A stretch of 48,810 nucleotides of DNA. It comes from UBA2862 sp045637485. Its GTDB lineage: Bacteria > Bacillota > Clostridia > Christensenellales > Aristaeellaceae. The translations under genes and the position numbers were made by a program. Under the pieces are notes generated by a model. It had not been told where the DNA came from and searched no databases. It saw only the letters and a program-made list of their open reading frames with translations. This document shows positions 25,377 to 33,373 of the stretch, piece by piece. Positions within the stretch are counted from its first letter, which is position 1. Each line of letters begins with the position of its first letter. The stretch spans positions 1 through 48,810 of the forward strand of contig JAZTZK010000047.1 of assembly GCA_045637485.1 (NCBI GenBank), read 5' to 3'.

Positions 25377-27155
25377 ATGCGAATGAGGAGAAAGCCCTGG
25401 ACCGAGCCGAAGCTGGCCGCCTGCCCGTTTTTCATCGAAGCGCCGTCCTCGCACCGGGGGCGCTGGCGGGAATGCTTTGACCGTCCGGGCCGTCCCCTTC
25501 ACCTTGAGATCGGCTGCGGCAAGGGCGTTTCCACGGTGCGCATGGCCCACGAGAACGCCGAAGTCAACCTCATCGCCATCGACGAGGTGCGCACCGTGCT
25601 GGCGGTGTCCGTGCGCAACACGGAGCGAGAATACGGGGCCGAACCGCCGAAAAACCTCGTATTCTCCGAGGTGGATGCCATGCGCATCTACGATACCTTC
25701 AGCGCTGCGGACGGCATCAGCCGCATCTACATCAACTTCCCGAACCCCTGGGACGAGCGTGCCAAGCACCACAAGCGCCGCCTGACCCATCCGAGGCAGC
25801 TGTTCCAGTACCGTGAATTCCTGGCCCCGGATGGTGAAATCTGGTTCAAGACCGACAACGACGCCCTGTTCACGGCCACGAAGCGCTACATGAGGGAATG
25901 CGGCTTCGAGATCACCTACCTGACGGACGACCTGTACGGATCGGGCTTTGAACCGAACTATGTCTCCGAGCATGAGCGTCTGTACGCCGGGCAGGGCAAG
26001 GCCATACACTTTTTGATCGCGAAGATGTCGCCGCTGGACGGCGCGTATGAAAAAACGCAAAACGGAGGAACGGACATGAACAGCTTCTTTGAAAGCAATA
26101 AGAAAAGGTTGGAAAACTTCACCCGTATATCCACCAGCGTCGGCGCCCGTGCGGATTACGTGCAGGGCGGCGGCGGCAACACCTCGGCCAAGCTGGAGGG
26201 CGGCCTGATGGCCATCAAGGCCTCGGGCTACTGCCTGAAGGACATCCGTCCCGATCAGGCCTATGCTGTGCTGGATTATGAGGCGCTGCGCCGCTTCTAT
26301 AACGACACCGATCCCGTCGCCCTCGCCGACGTGGAGAAGGCCGGCAGCGATCAGGCCAAGGCCAACACCAAGGCCATCGAAGGCCTGGCCGCGCTGCGTC
26401 CCTCCGTTGAGGCGGGCTTTCACTCGATACTGGATACCTATGTCGCCCACAGTCACAGCGTTTACGCCAACCTGGCCGCCTGCAGCGTCGAGCTGGAGGC
26501 CATTGCAAGGGATGCCCTGGCGGGCGCGGACTACGGCTGGGGCTGGGTCAGCTACGTGGACCCGGGCGCCCGGCTGACCTTCTCCATACGGGATGAGGTG
26601 CGCCGCGTTGAGGCCGAAACGGGCCGCCGCCCCGCCGCTATATTCATGCAGAACCACGGCCTGATCGTCCACAGTGACGATCCCGACGCGTGCCTGCGCA
26701 TCCACACCGACGTCAACGACCGCATCGCCATGGCCTTCGGCATTGAAAACGGCAGCTTCCCGAAGGTGGGCGTGAAGGACATCGGCGACGGCCTGGTCGA
26801 AGCGGATTGCCCCTTCCTCACCGAACAGCTGGCCTCCGGCGACTTCAGCGAGAAGTTCCTGTTGGAATCCCCCCTCTACCCCGACCAGCTGGTTTTCCTG
26901 ACGGGAACCTTCAGCTTTGGCGAGGGCAAGCCCGAGGCGGGTATGGCCGTCTGCAACCCGAAGACCGGCGCGGTGACCTTCAACATGCCCGCCGCCAAGG
27001 CCCAGGTGATCGCCGAGACGCTGACCGCCGTGCTCTTCATCTACCGGACGATCGAGAAAAAGCACTATACGCTCTCCACCATGGGCGAGGCGGCCAAGGC
27101 CTTCATAGCCAACTGGGAGAGTGAAAAGTACCGCAAGTCCCTGGCTGGAAAATAG
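25377..27155 (+). CDS. trmB: TrmB tRNA methyltransferase running in frame into a class II aldolase
   Basis: One 592-residue frame covers two functions. Residues 1-225 are TrmB, which makes m7G46 in tRNA: LEIGCGKG near 42, IDEVRT, INFPNPWDERAKHHKRRLTHP near 120, and PDGEIWFKTDND near 152. Residues 234-592 are a class II aldolase/adducin domain (separate entry). Known TrmB proteins end near 215-230 residues. The linker is coded at 26046-26075 and contains an A6 run (26050-26055). With five A's, trmB would end EKRKTEERT with its TGA overlapping the aldolase ATG as ATGA. So this is a real fusion, a recent one-base insertion, or a sequencing error. GGGGAG lies 10 bases before the ATG. Confidence 0.85.
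   Translation: MRMRRKPWTEPKLAACPFFIEAPSSHRGRWRECFDRPGRPLHLEIGCGKGVSTVRMAHENAEVNLIAIDEVRTVLAVSVRNTEREYGAEPPKNLVFSEVDAMRIYDTFSAADGISRIYINFPNPWDERAKHHKRRLTHPRQLFQYREFLAPDGEIWFKTDNDALFTATKRYMRECGFEITYLTDDLYGSGFEPNYVSEHERLYAGQGKAIHFLIAKMSPLDGAYEKTQNGGTDMNSFFESNKKRLENFTRISTSVGARADYVQGGGGNTSAKLEGGLMAIKASGYCLKDIRPDQAYAVLDYEALRRFYNDTDPVALADVEKAGSDQAKANTKAIEGLAALRPSVEAGFHSILDTYVAHSHSVYANLAACSVELEAIARDALAGADYGWGWVSYVDPGARLTFSIRDEVRRVEAETGRRPAAIFMQNHGLIVHSDDPDACLRIHTDVNDRIAMAFGIENGSFPKVGVKDIGDGLVEADCPFLTEQLASGDFSEKFLLESPLYPDQLVFLTGTFSFGEGKPEAGMAVCNPKTGAVTFNMPAAKAQVIAETLTAVLFIYRTIEKKHYTLSTMGEAAKAFIANWESEKYRKSLAGK
26076..27155 (+). CDS. Class II aldolase/adducin-family protein (3' half of the fused frame)
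   Basis: A 359-residue product if translated from its own ATG, which has GGAGG seven bases upstream (26064-26068). It resembles the aldolase half of bifunctional rhamnulose-1-phosphate aldolase/dehydrogenase proteins: the GGGGNTSAK phosphate-binding loop near 31, zinc ligands in YVAHSHSVYANLAA near 124, and QNHGLIVHSDDPD near 193. Such enzymes make retro-aldol cleavage of sugar phosphates or act as related lyases. No sugar kinase or isomerase is adjacent, so the substrate is unknown. The private ribosome-binding site suggests it can be made separately even if a TrmB fusion also exists. Confidence 0.8.
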   Translation: MNSFFESNKKRLENFTRISTSVGARADYVQGGGGNTSAKLEGGLMAIKASGYCLKDIRPDQAYAVLDYEALRRFYNDTDPVALADVEKAGSDQAKANTKAIEGLAALRPSVEAGFHSILDTYVAHSHSVYANLAACSVELEAIARDALAGADYGWGWVSYVDPGARLTFSIRDEVRRVEAETGRRPAAIFMQNHGLIVHSDDPDACLRIHTDVNDRIAMAFGIENGSFPKVGVKDIGDGLVEADCPFLTEQLASGDFSEKFLLESPLYPDQLVFLTGTFSFGEGKPEAGMAVCNPKTGAVTFNMPAAKAQVIAETLTAVLFIYRTIEKKHYTLSTMGEAAKAFIANWESEKYRKSLAGK

Positions 27156-27237
27156 GCAGATACATCGGCGAGACCTTCCCCGCCGCCACCGCCCAGGGAC
27201 CACCTCTACTGACAGGCAACCGCTACATAGGAGAACC

Positions 27238-27954
27238 ATGCCGATGCATCCCCGCTTTCGCCCCTTCCGCAGAGCCCGGTTTTTTCTGATCCAGACTGTC
27301 GCGCTGTGGCTTTGCCTGATGCTGATCTGTCTGACCTGTTCGGGCTTTACCCAGGGCGAGGTGGTGGTGATGCGGGCGCTGGAGCACCTGGGCAAGCCCT
27401 ATGTACTGGGCGCGGCAGGGCCGGACCGATTCGATTGCAGCGGCCTGGTGATGTACTGTCTGACCCCGGAGGGGTTTGAATTCCCCTACCACTCCGCCGA
27501 GATCATCGGCACCGACGAACGCTATCCTCTGATCGAGAATCCCGGGAGCCTGTTGCCCGGCGACGTGATCTGCTTCGATACCGTGCGGGACCGGGACCCC
27601 AGCGACCACATGGGTTTTTGGATCGGCGGCAACCGCTTTGTGCACGCCTCCTCCACCGGCGAGGTGAAGATCAGCGCGCTGGAGGATTTTTACCTGGAAA
27701 AATACACGGGCGCCCGGCGCTACGTCCAGGTATACACCTACCTGCCAACCGGAAAGCAGCTTCGCGAATGGTTTGACAGCACCGGCATCTCTGAAAAGCT
27801 GGCCCCGGCGCGCAAATGGATCGACTCGCTGCAGATCGCCGAGAGGCTGAAGCCTGTGCGGGACTGGTTTGACAGCCTTGAGATCCGCGAAAAGACAGAA
27901 GCACTGAAAGGAAAAATCGTTCAACTATGGAACAGCTTCTTCAGGAAATCCTGA
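27238..27954 (+). CDS. Secreted NlpC/P60 cysteine peptidase with C-terminal repeats
   Basis: Probable peptidoglycan endopeptidase or amidase. The 238-residue product has a basic start and an uncleaved or cleaved signal helix (about 15-34), then an NlpC/P60 domain (about 37-160) with catalytic Cys in DCSGLV near 64, His in SDHMGFWIGG near 122 and VHASS after it. The C-terminus (about 175-230) holds three helical repeats of about 16-20 residues: REWFDSTGISEKL, RKWIDSLQIAERL and RDWFDSLEIREKT. The ATG at 27238 follows AGGAGA. The last 28 bases overlap cobT. Confidence 0.88.
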   Translation: MPMHPRFRPFRRARFFLIQTVALWLCLMLICLTCSGFTQGEVVVMRALEHLGKPYVLGAAGPDRFDCSGLVMYCLTPEGFEFPYHSAEIIGTDERYPLIENPGSLLPGDVICFDTVRDRDPSDHMGFWIGGNRFVHASSTGEVKISALEDFYLEKYTGARRYVQVYTYLPTGKQLREWFDSTGISEKLAPARKWIDSLQIAERLKPVRDWFDSLEIREKTEALKGKIVQLWNSFFRKS

Positions 27955-29024
27955 GCAATATCCATGAACCCGACCGAGACGCCATGGCGCAAGCCCTGGC
28001 CCGCCAGGAAAGCCTGGCAAAACCACCCCACAGCCTTGGCAAGCTGGAGGATATCTCCGTAAAGCTCGCCGGCATGACGGGCAAGCTCTACAATCCGGTG
28101 GACCGGCGCCGCGTGCTGATATTCGCGTCGGACAACGGCATCGTTGAGGAGGGCGTGGCCAGCTGTCCGCAGAGCGTAACCCTGAGCCAGACCATCAACT
28201 TCACGCGGGGGCTGACCGGCGTGGCCGTGCTGGCCCGCCACTTTCACAGCGAGCTGGACGTGATGGACGTGGGCATCAACGCCGACTTCCACCAGAGTGG
28301 CGTCCGGGACGTGAAAATTGCCCACGGCACTCGCAACTTTTCCAGGGAACACGCCATGAGCCGGGAGCAGGCGGAGTGCGCCCTGCGGATCGGCATCGAG
28401 GCGGCGCGCCGCGCCGCCGACGAGGGCATTCAGATCGTCGGCGTCGGCGAGATGGGCATCGGCAACACGTCCACCTCCAGCGCCGTGCTGTCCACGCTGC
28501 TTGGCCTGCCGGCAAATCAGACCGTCAGCCGGGGCGCGGGCATCAATGACGCGGCCTATGCCCGGAAGATCGCGCTGATCGACGACGCCATCGCCCGCTG
28601 GCAGCCCGATCCGTCGGACCCGGTGGACGTGCTGATGAAGGTTGGCGGCTTCGACCTGGCGGCCATGTGCGGAGCGTTCCTGGGCGCCGCCGCCGCGCGC
28701 CTGCCCGTGGTCATCGACGGCTTTATCAGCGCCGTGGCCGCGCTCTGCGCCTACAGGCTGAACCCGCTGGTCTCGGCCTACATGATCCCCTCCCACGCCT
28801 CTGCGGAGCGGGGCTACCGCCTGGCCATGGAAGCCATGGGACTGGAGCCGATGCTGCTGATGAACATGCGCCTTGGCGAGGGCAGCGGCTGCCCCATCGC
28901 CTTTGAACTGGTGGCCGCTTCCCAGAGCGTGATCCGCAATATGGCCACCTTCGAAGAAGCCGCCATAGACGACGGCTATCTTTCGGAGATACGCGGCAAC
29001 AAGGCATTCCTGGGAGAGGCATGA
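27927..29024 (+). CDS. cobT: Nicotinate-nucleotide--dimethylbenzimidazole phosphoribosyltransferase
   Basis: Activates the lower-ligand base of cobalamin as alpha-ribazole phosphate. The 365-residue product has KPPHSLGKLEDIS near 33, the FASDNGIVEEGVA loop near 66, GEMGIGNTSTSSA near 173, and the catalytic Glu in RLGEGSGCP near 312. The start overlaps the end of the NlpC gene by 28 bp, with a weak AAAGGA 14 bases upstream, so coupling to that gene is likely. cobU and cobS follow directly with ATGA overlaps. Confidence 0.95.
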   Translation: MEQLLQEILSNIHEPDRDAMAQALARQESLAKPPHSLGKLEDISVKLAGMTGKLYNPVDRRRVLIFASDNGIVEEGVASCPQSVTLSQTINFTRGLTGVAVLARHFHSELDVMDVGINADFHQSGVRDVKIAHGTRNFSREHAMSREQAECALRIGIEAARRAADEGIQIVGVGEMGIGNTSTSSAVLSTLLGLPANQTVSRGAGINDAAYARKIALIDDAIARWQPDPSDPVDVLMKVGGFDLAAMCGAFLGAAAARLPVVIDGFISAVAALCAYRLNPLVSAYMIPSHASAERGYRLAMEAMGLEPMLLMNMRLGEGSGCPIAFELVAASQSVIRNMATFEEAAIDDGYLSEIRGNKAFLGEA

Positions 29025-29554
29025 TGAGCACCTACATCTCCGGCGGCTGCAAGAACGGCAAATCCTTCTACGCCCAGAGGGCGGCAAAGGCCTGCGGCAA
29101 GCCCCTGTACTACATCGCCACGATGATCCCCCGCGACGGGGAGGATCTGGCCCGCATCCGCCGCCATCGCAAGGAGCGCGCAGGCTGGGGCTTTGAGACG
29201 CTGGAGTGCGGGCGGGACATACTGCGTTGCCTCGACAACGCCGATCCCAAAGGGTCATTCCTGCTGGACAGCGTGACGGCGCTGCTCTCCAATGAGATGT
29301 TTGCGCCCGGAGGCGTCGACATGGACGCCGCCCGGCGCGTCGCCAATGCGCTGGAGGCCTTTGTCGCCCGCGCGCCGAACACGGTCCTGGTGTCGGACTA
29401 CATCTTTTCAGACGCCCTGCTCTATGACGACCTGACGGAAGCCTATCGCAGGGGACTTGCCGACATCGACCGACATATGGCGGCCCGCTGTGACAACGTG
29501 ATCGAGGTGGTGGCCGGGCAATTCATCGTCCATAAGGGAGTCCTGCCGTTATGA
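29024..29554 (+). CDS. cobU: Adenosylcobinamide kinase / guanylyltransferase CobU
   Basis: Phosphorylates adenosylcobinamide and attaches GMP before joining to alpha-ribazole. The 176-residue product is normal length, with a P-loop variant SGGCKNGKS near residue 8, YYIATMIP, and RIRRHRKERAGWGFETLE carrying the likely His nucleophile near 48. An ATG at 29021 is also possible and would give the usual ATGA overlap with cobT; 29024 has better spacing from GGGAGAGG. It ends in an ATGA overlap with cobS. A second, short CobU-like gene lies downstream. Confidence 0.9.
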   Translation: MSTYISGGCKNGKSFYAQRAAKACGKPLYYIATMIPRDGEDLARIRRHRKERAGWGFETLECGRDILRCLDNADPKGSFLLDSVTALLSNEMFAPGGVDMDAARRVANALEAFVARAPNTVLVSDYIFSDALLYDDLTEAYRRGLADIDRHMAARCDNVIEVVAGQFIVHKGVLPL

Positions 29555-30297
29555 AGCGATTCTGGAATGCCTTTTGCATGTGCTATGGCATGTTCACAGC
29601 CCTTCCCTGTCCCAATCGCGTCTGGGATGAGAGCGCCCGGGGTTTGATGCTGGTGTGTCTGCCCATCGTCGGCGCGCTGCTGGGACTGCTGTGGACTGCG
29701 CTGGGCACGCTGGGCATGACCTGGCTGACGCCGTCGCTGTGCGCGGCGCTGATCGCGGCGCTGCCTTGGCTGCTGACCGGCTTCATCCACCTGGACGGCT
29801 ACATGGATACCTGTGACGCCATACTGTCCTGGCGTCCCCTTGAACAGCGGCTGCGCATCCTCAAAGACGTGCACACGGGCGCCTTTGCCGTGGTGGGTCT
29901 CGGCCTGCTGATGATGTTCAGCTATGCCGCCGCAATCGATTTGGACTGGTTCGATCTTCAGGCGCTCATTTTCATACCGGTGGTTTCCCGGTGTGGATCG
30001 GCCTATTGCGTGATGACGATGAAGCCCCTTGGCCACAGCGAATACGCCAGGACCGAGGGCAAGAGCGCCCACCTCGTCGCCGTCGTCGCCATGTGGCTGA
30101 TCGCCGTGGTCATCTGCACCGTATGGCTGAAAGCGTTCGCGATTGCGCTGCTCATCGAGACGGCCGCCTATGCCGCGGCCATGGCCTGGGCTTCCCACAC
30201 GCTCAAGGGTGTTTCCGGCGACGTGGCCGGCTTTGCCCTGAGCGTCGCCGAATGCGCCGGCCTGATCGCCCTTTCAGGCATTCACTTTCTCGCGTAG
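29551..30297 (+). CDS. cobS: Adenosylcobinamide-GDP ribazoletransferase (cobalamin synthase) CobS
   Basis: Integral membrane enzyme joining adenosylcobinamide-GDP to alpha-ribazole (or its phosphate) to form cobalamin. The 248-residue product has about six membrane segments and the metal-binding motif GFIHLDGYMDTCDAIL near 80, plus a second acidic segment SWRPLEQRLRILKDVHTGAF. The ATGA overlap with cobU shows one operon. Confidence 0.93.
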   Translation: MKRFWNAFCMCYGMFTALPCPNRVWDESARGLMLVCLPIVGALLGLLWTALGTLGMTWLTPSLCAALIAALPWLLTGFIHLDGYMDTCDAILSWRPLEQRLRILKDVHTGAFAVVGLGLLMMFSYAAAIDLDWFDLQALIFIPVVSRCGSAYCVMTMKPLGHSEYARTEGKSAHLVAVVAMWLIAVVICTVWLKAFAIALLIETAAYAAAMAWASHTLKGVSGDVAGFALSVAECAGLIALSGIHFLA

Positions 30298-30309
30298 GAG
30301 GACCGGAAC

Positions 30310-30690
30310 ATGGTATTGATCATCGGCGGAAGCTATCAGGGAAAGCTGGACTTCGCCCGAAAACGGTTCGGCCTTGCGGACGACGATATCCAATTCTGTG
30401 ACGAATCCACCGAAGCCCTGGACTTCTCCCGCCACTGCGTCGCCTATGTCGACCGCTTCGCCCTGAACCGCATCCGCGCAGGCGCGGAGCCTGCGGAGGC
30501 GCTTGGCGCAGACCCTGGTCTGTATAGAGATGTGATCTTTATCGCCAATGACATCTCCGGCGGCATCGTGCCCATGGAGCCTTCACTTCGCGCCTGGCGC
30601 GAAGCCTGCGGTCGGATGAACCTGAAGCTGGCCGGGGAGGCGGACGAGGTCTGGCGGCTATTCTGCGGCATCTCGCAGCGCGTCAAATGA
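30310..30690 (+). CDS. Short CobU-like P-loop protein
   Basis: A 126-residue protein resembling the two ends of CobU without the middle: an N-terminal IIGGSYQGKLDFA P-loop-like motif, then IANDISGGIVPMEPSLRAWRE and a CobU-type tail (AGEADEVWRLFCGI). CobU proper, 750 bp upstream, is full length, so this is a paralogue, perhaps a guanylyltransferase or regulator. AGGAGG lies about eight bases before the ATG, and it overlaps cobC in ATGA. Its function is not known to me. Confidence 0.75.
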   Translation: MVLIIGGSYQGKLDFARKRFGLADDDIQFCDESTEALDFSRHCVAYVDRFALNRIRAGAEPAEALGADPGLYRDVIFIANDISGGIVPMEPSLRAWREACGRMNLKLAGEADEVWRLFCGISQRVK

Positions 30691-31262
30691 GGGTGTTATT
30701 CCTGCTGCGCCACGGCATGACCGAGGCCAACGAAAAGCGCGTCTATTGCGGCAGTACCGACCTTTCCCTGTCGGAAAACGGGCGCGCTATGGCCCGTGAG
30801 ATCGCAGCCCAGCGCCCGTTGCCAACCTGCGATTTTTACGTCACCAGCGGTATGGCCCGAGCCGATGAGACGCTGGAAATACTGACCGGTCACAGACCCG
30901 ACCGCGTTCTGGCAACGTTTTCAGAGATGAACTTCGGTCGCTTTGAAATGTTGGGCTATGAAACGCTCAGGCACGATCCCGATTACCGGCGCTGGATCGA
31001 CGACTCAGACGGCGTTGTCCCCTGCCCCGGCGGTGAATCCACGGCCGCGTTCCGGCAAAGGGTGCTCTCAAGCGGCGCCGAGCTGCTTGAAATGAAATGG
31101 GATACGATCCTCGTCGTCTGCCACGGCGGCGTCATCGTCAGTCTGATGGAAAACTGGTTTCCATTGGAAAAACGCGGTTTCTATGAGTGGCAACCCGCTG
31201 CCTGCAGGGGCTGGAGGGTGCTGTTCGACCGCAATCAGCCCGTTCGTTTTGAACCGATATAA
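30687..31262 (+). CDS. cobC: Histidine phosphatase, alpha-ribazole phosphatase (CobC-like)
   Basis: Probable phosphatase removing the phosphate from alpha-ribazole-5'-phosphate or adenosylcobalamin phosphate. The 191-residue product has the histidine-phosphatase motif LLRHGMTEAN at residues 6-15, the Glu in SEMNFGRFE near 87, and the second catalytic His in VVCHGGVI near 148. The cobalamin context favours CobC over a generic phosphoglycerate-mutase-like enzyme. It is the last cob gene of the cluster. Confidence 0.85.
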   Translation: MRVLFLLRHGMTEANEKRVYCGSTDLSLSENGRAMAREIAAQRPLPTCDFYVTSGMARADETLEILTGHRPDRVLATFSEMNFGRFEMLGYETLRHDPDYRRWIDDSDGVVPCPGGESTAAFRQRVLSSGAELLEMKWDTILVVCHGGVIVSLMENWFPLEKRGFYEWQPAACRGWRVLFDRNQPVRFEPI

Positions 31263-31293
31263 AATACGCAATCATATCAAGGAGGTTTCCAAA

Positions 31294-31638
31294 ATGAGGT
31301 ACAAGGCCATACTCGCGGAGCTCGCCCGCAAGCGCTATCCCCTCTCTATCATGCTGATGGTCATCGGCGTGCTGCTGATTCCCTTCCCCTACCTGTTCAT
31401 CCATTTCGGATTGGAATTCACCAACTTCTGGTGGTCGCTGCTGGGCATCTGCATCGGCGTTTTAAATGGCAGCCTGTTCATTGGCCTCGGCTCGCTGGTG
31501 GAGGATGTCCACGACATCTCCATGCACACCGTGGGCTATGATCTGGAGATCACAGAAACGCCGGAGGATGCCCAGGAGGATGAAGAAGCGGTCGACGAAG
31601 CGCAGGCAGTCCCTGAGGAAAATGCGTCCGCCGAGTAA
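31294..31638 (+). CDS. Small two-helix membrane protein with acidic tail, unknown function
   Basis: A 114-residue protein with two membrane segments (about 16-35 and 43-66) and a Glu/Asp-rich tail from about residue 80. I do not recognise a family. The ATG at 31294 has a full AAGGAGGT eight bases upstream. It follows cobC by 31 bp and is followed by a good terminator, so it is the last gene of the cob transcript. Confidence 0.75.
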   Translation: MRYKAILAELARKRYPLSIMLMVIGVLLIPFPYLFIHFGLEFTNFWWSLLGICIGVLNGSLFIGLGSLVEDVHDISMHTVGYDLEITETPEDAQEDEEAVDEAQAVPEENASAE

Positions 31639-31662
31639 TTAATCGTTTCTTCATTGAATTGT

Positions 31663-31695
31663 AATGAGAATCGAATACTCGATTCTCATTTTTGA
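31663..31695 (+). terminator. Intrinsic terminator closing the cob region
   Basis: Twelve-base perfect arms AATGAGAATCGA (31663-31674) and TCGATTCTCATT (31679-31690), with loop ATAC, are followed by TTT. Confidence 0.8.
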
Positions 31696-31712
31696 CAATT
31701 TTTGTGACCTTT

Positions 31713-31740
31713 TTGCGCGAACTCCGTGATACAGTATATA
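31713..31740 (+). promoter_or_regulatory. Possible promoter for the PreA-like gene
   Basis: TTGCGC (31713-31718), 16 bp, TATATA (31735-31740). The -10 lies in an imperfect inverted repeat GATACA / TGTATC (about 31728-31746), which could be an operator; weak evidence. Confidence 0.4.
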
Positions 31741-31814
31741 TGTATCGAATGTGGAAGCACCTTCCCTTGACAATGGGATACAGACGCATTAGTATAGAGA
31801 AGAGGTGATTCAGT

Positions 31815-33320
31815 GTGATCCGTAATGAACCGATGATTCGCAGACTGGACATGATCCATTGCGCGTTATGCGGCAACGCGCCTTGCGACGCAGCCTGCCC
31901 GAAGCTCGAACCCTCAAGCCTTCTACGCAGCATATGGCTGCGCAACGAGCAGGGCGCGATCTCCAGGCTGCCACAAAGCAACCCGTGTGTGGAATGCGCT
32001 GCTCCCTGCGAGCACGCCTGCGTGCGCCAGGGCCAGGTCCCCATCTCCAGCCTGATCAACCGCCTGTACCAGCAGGTCAAGCCTGAAACGGAAACTCCCG
32101 TGCCCAAGGATGAAAAACGCCTACAGTGCGACCTGTGCGGCATACCGTTGGAAAATCCCTTCATGTTGTCCTCCTCCGTGGTTGCCAGCACCTATGACAT
32201 GTGTGCCCGCGCCTTCGATGCGGGCTGGGCAGGCGTTTGCTTCAAGACCATCTGCTCACTGGATATCCACGAGGCTTCTCCCCGCTTTTCCGCTGTCACC
32301 GGCGCTGACGGCAGCATCGTTGGCTTCAAGAACATCGAACAGCTTTCCGACCACAGCGTCGCTGAGAACATGGCCATCTTCCGTCAGCTGAAGGCGAAAT
32401 ACCCGGGCAAGTTTATATTCGCCTCCATCATGGGACAGGACGAGGTGGAATGGGGCGAGCTGGCCCGGCAATGCGAGGCAAACGGCGCAGACGCTATAGA
32501 ACTGAATTTCTCCTGCCCCAACATGGTCGAAGATGGACTGGGATCAGATATCGGTCAGGTACCGGAGCTGGTGGAACGCTATACCGCCGCCGCCAAGCTT
32601 GCCTGCAAAATCCCGGTCCTGCCGAAGCTGACGCCGAACGTAGCCAATATGAGCCCCGCGGCCGAAGCGGCCATGCGCGGCGGCGCGGACGGTATTTCTG
32701 CCATCAACACCATCAAATCCGTGATGCAGCTGAACATTCACACCTTCATTTCCTCACCTTCGGTCCACGGCCAGAGCGCCGTGGGCGGCTACAGCGGGAA
32801 CGCGGTAAAGCCCATTGCCCTGCGGTTCGTCTCGGAGCTGGCCCATAATCCGATGCTGGCAGGCATGCACATTTCAGCCATGGGCGGCGTGGAAACCTGG
32901 CAGGACGCACTGGAATTCATACTGCTGGGCGGGCGGTCCATCCAGGTGACCACAGCCGTGATGCAATACGGATACCGGATAATCGACGATCTGAAGGAAG
33001 GGCTGAATCTTTACCTCGCGGAGAAGGGCTTTGACAGCATCAGTCAGGTCGTCGGCCTTGGGCTGGATGCGCTGAACTCCACTACCGACATTTTGGAACG
33101 GGACACCGTACTGTTTCCGAGATTTGTCCGGGAGAAATGCATCGGCTGCGGACGCTGCGAGATCTCCTGCGCGGATGGCGGCCACCAGGCCATTCGCCTG
33201 AACGATCAGCGCAGGCCTGTGCTCAACGGCAAGCGCTGCGTGGGATGTCACCTTTGCGCGCTGGTCTGTCCCCAGAATGCCATCGTTTCCAGCGGAAAAC
33301 GCGTCATGCCGAAGCGTTGA
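31815..33320 (+). CDS. PreA-like dihydropyrimidine dehydrogenase with N- and C-terminal Fe-S domains
   Basis: A 501-residue flavoprotein. Residues about 15-75 hold two Cys clusters (CALCGNAPCDAACP and CVECAAPCEHAC) like the N-terminal Fe-S domain of mammalian dihydropyrimidine dehydrogenase. Residues about 100-400 are a dihydroorotate-dehydrogenase-type FMN barrel with the reactive Cys in ELNFSCPN near 237. Residues about 435-490 are a two-[4Fe-4S] ferredoxin (CIGCGRCEISC and CVGCHLCALVC). E. coli PreA lacks the N-terminal domain. GTG at 31815 has GAGGTGA six bases upstream. No preT, hydantoinase or other pyrimidine genes are adjacent, so the substrate and electron partner are open. Confidence 0.8.
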   Translation: MIRNEPMIRRLDMIHCALCGNAPCDAACPKLEPSSLLRSIWLRNEQGAISRLPQSNPCVECAAPCEHACVRQGQVPISSLINRLYQQVKPETETPVPKDEKRLQCDLCGIPLENPFMLSSSVVASTYDMCARAFDAGWAGVCFKTICSLDIHEASPRFSAVTGADGSIVGFKNIEQLSDHSVAENMAIFRQLKAKYPGKFIFASIMGQDEVEWGELARQCEANGADAIELNFSCPNMVEDGLGSDIGQVPELVERYTAAAKLACKIPVLPKLTPNVANMSPAAEAAMRGGADGISAINTIKSVMQLNIHTFISSPSVHGQSAVGGYSGNAVKPIALRFVSELAHNPMLAGMHISAMGGVETWQDALEFILLGGRSIQVTTAVMQYGYRIIDDLKEGLNLYLAEKGFDSISQVVGLGLDALNSTTDILERDTVLFPRFVREKCIGCGRCEISCADGGHQAIRLNDQRRPVLNGKRCVGCHLCALVCPQNAIVSSGKRVMPKR

Positions 33321-33333
33321 GCGCCTAATAATT

Positions 33334-33369
33334 TCACCCTGGCTGTAATTCAGTATTTGCAGCCAGGGT
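33334..33369. terminator. Bidirectional terminator
   Basis: Eleven-base perfect arms CACCCTGGCTG (33334-33344) and CAGCCAGGGTG (33359-33369) lie between the convergent PreA-like and DUF2284 genes. TATTTATTT follows on the plus strand. Confidence 0.75.
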
Positions 33370-33373
33370 GTAT

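Noticed and set aside
27156..27237. Possible cobalamin riboswitch before the cob genes
   Set aside because: The gap is 82 bp and has no B12-box-like sequence; the genes appear to continue an upstream transcript.
25113..27395. 760-codon antisense frame over trmB-aldolase
   Set aside because: Both sense domains are clearly conserved and the antisense product is low-complexity without start signals.
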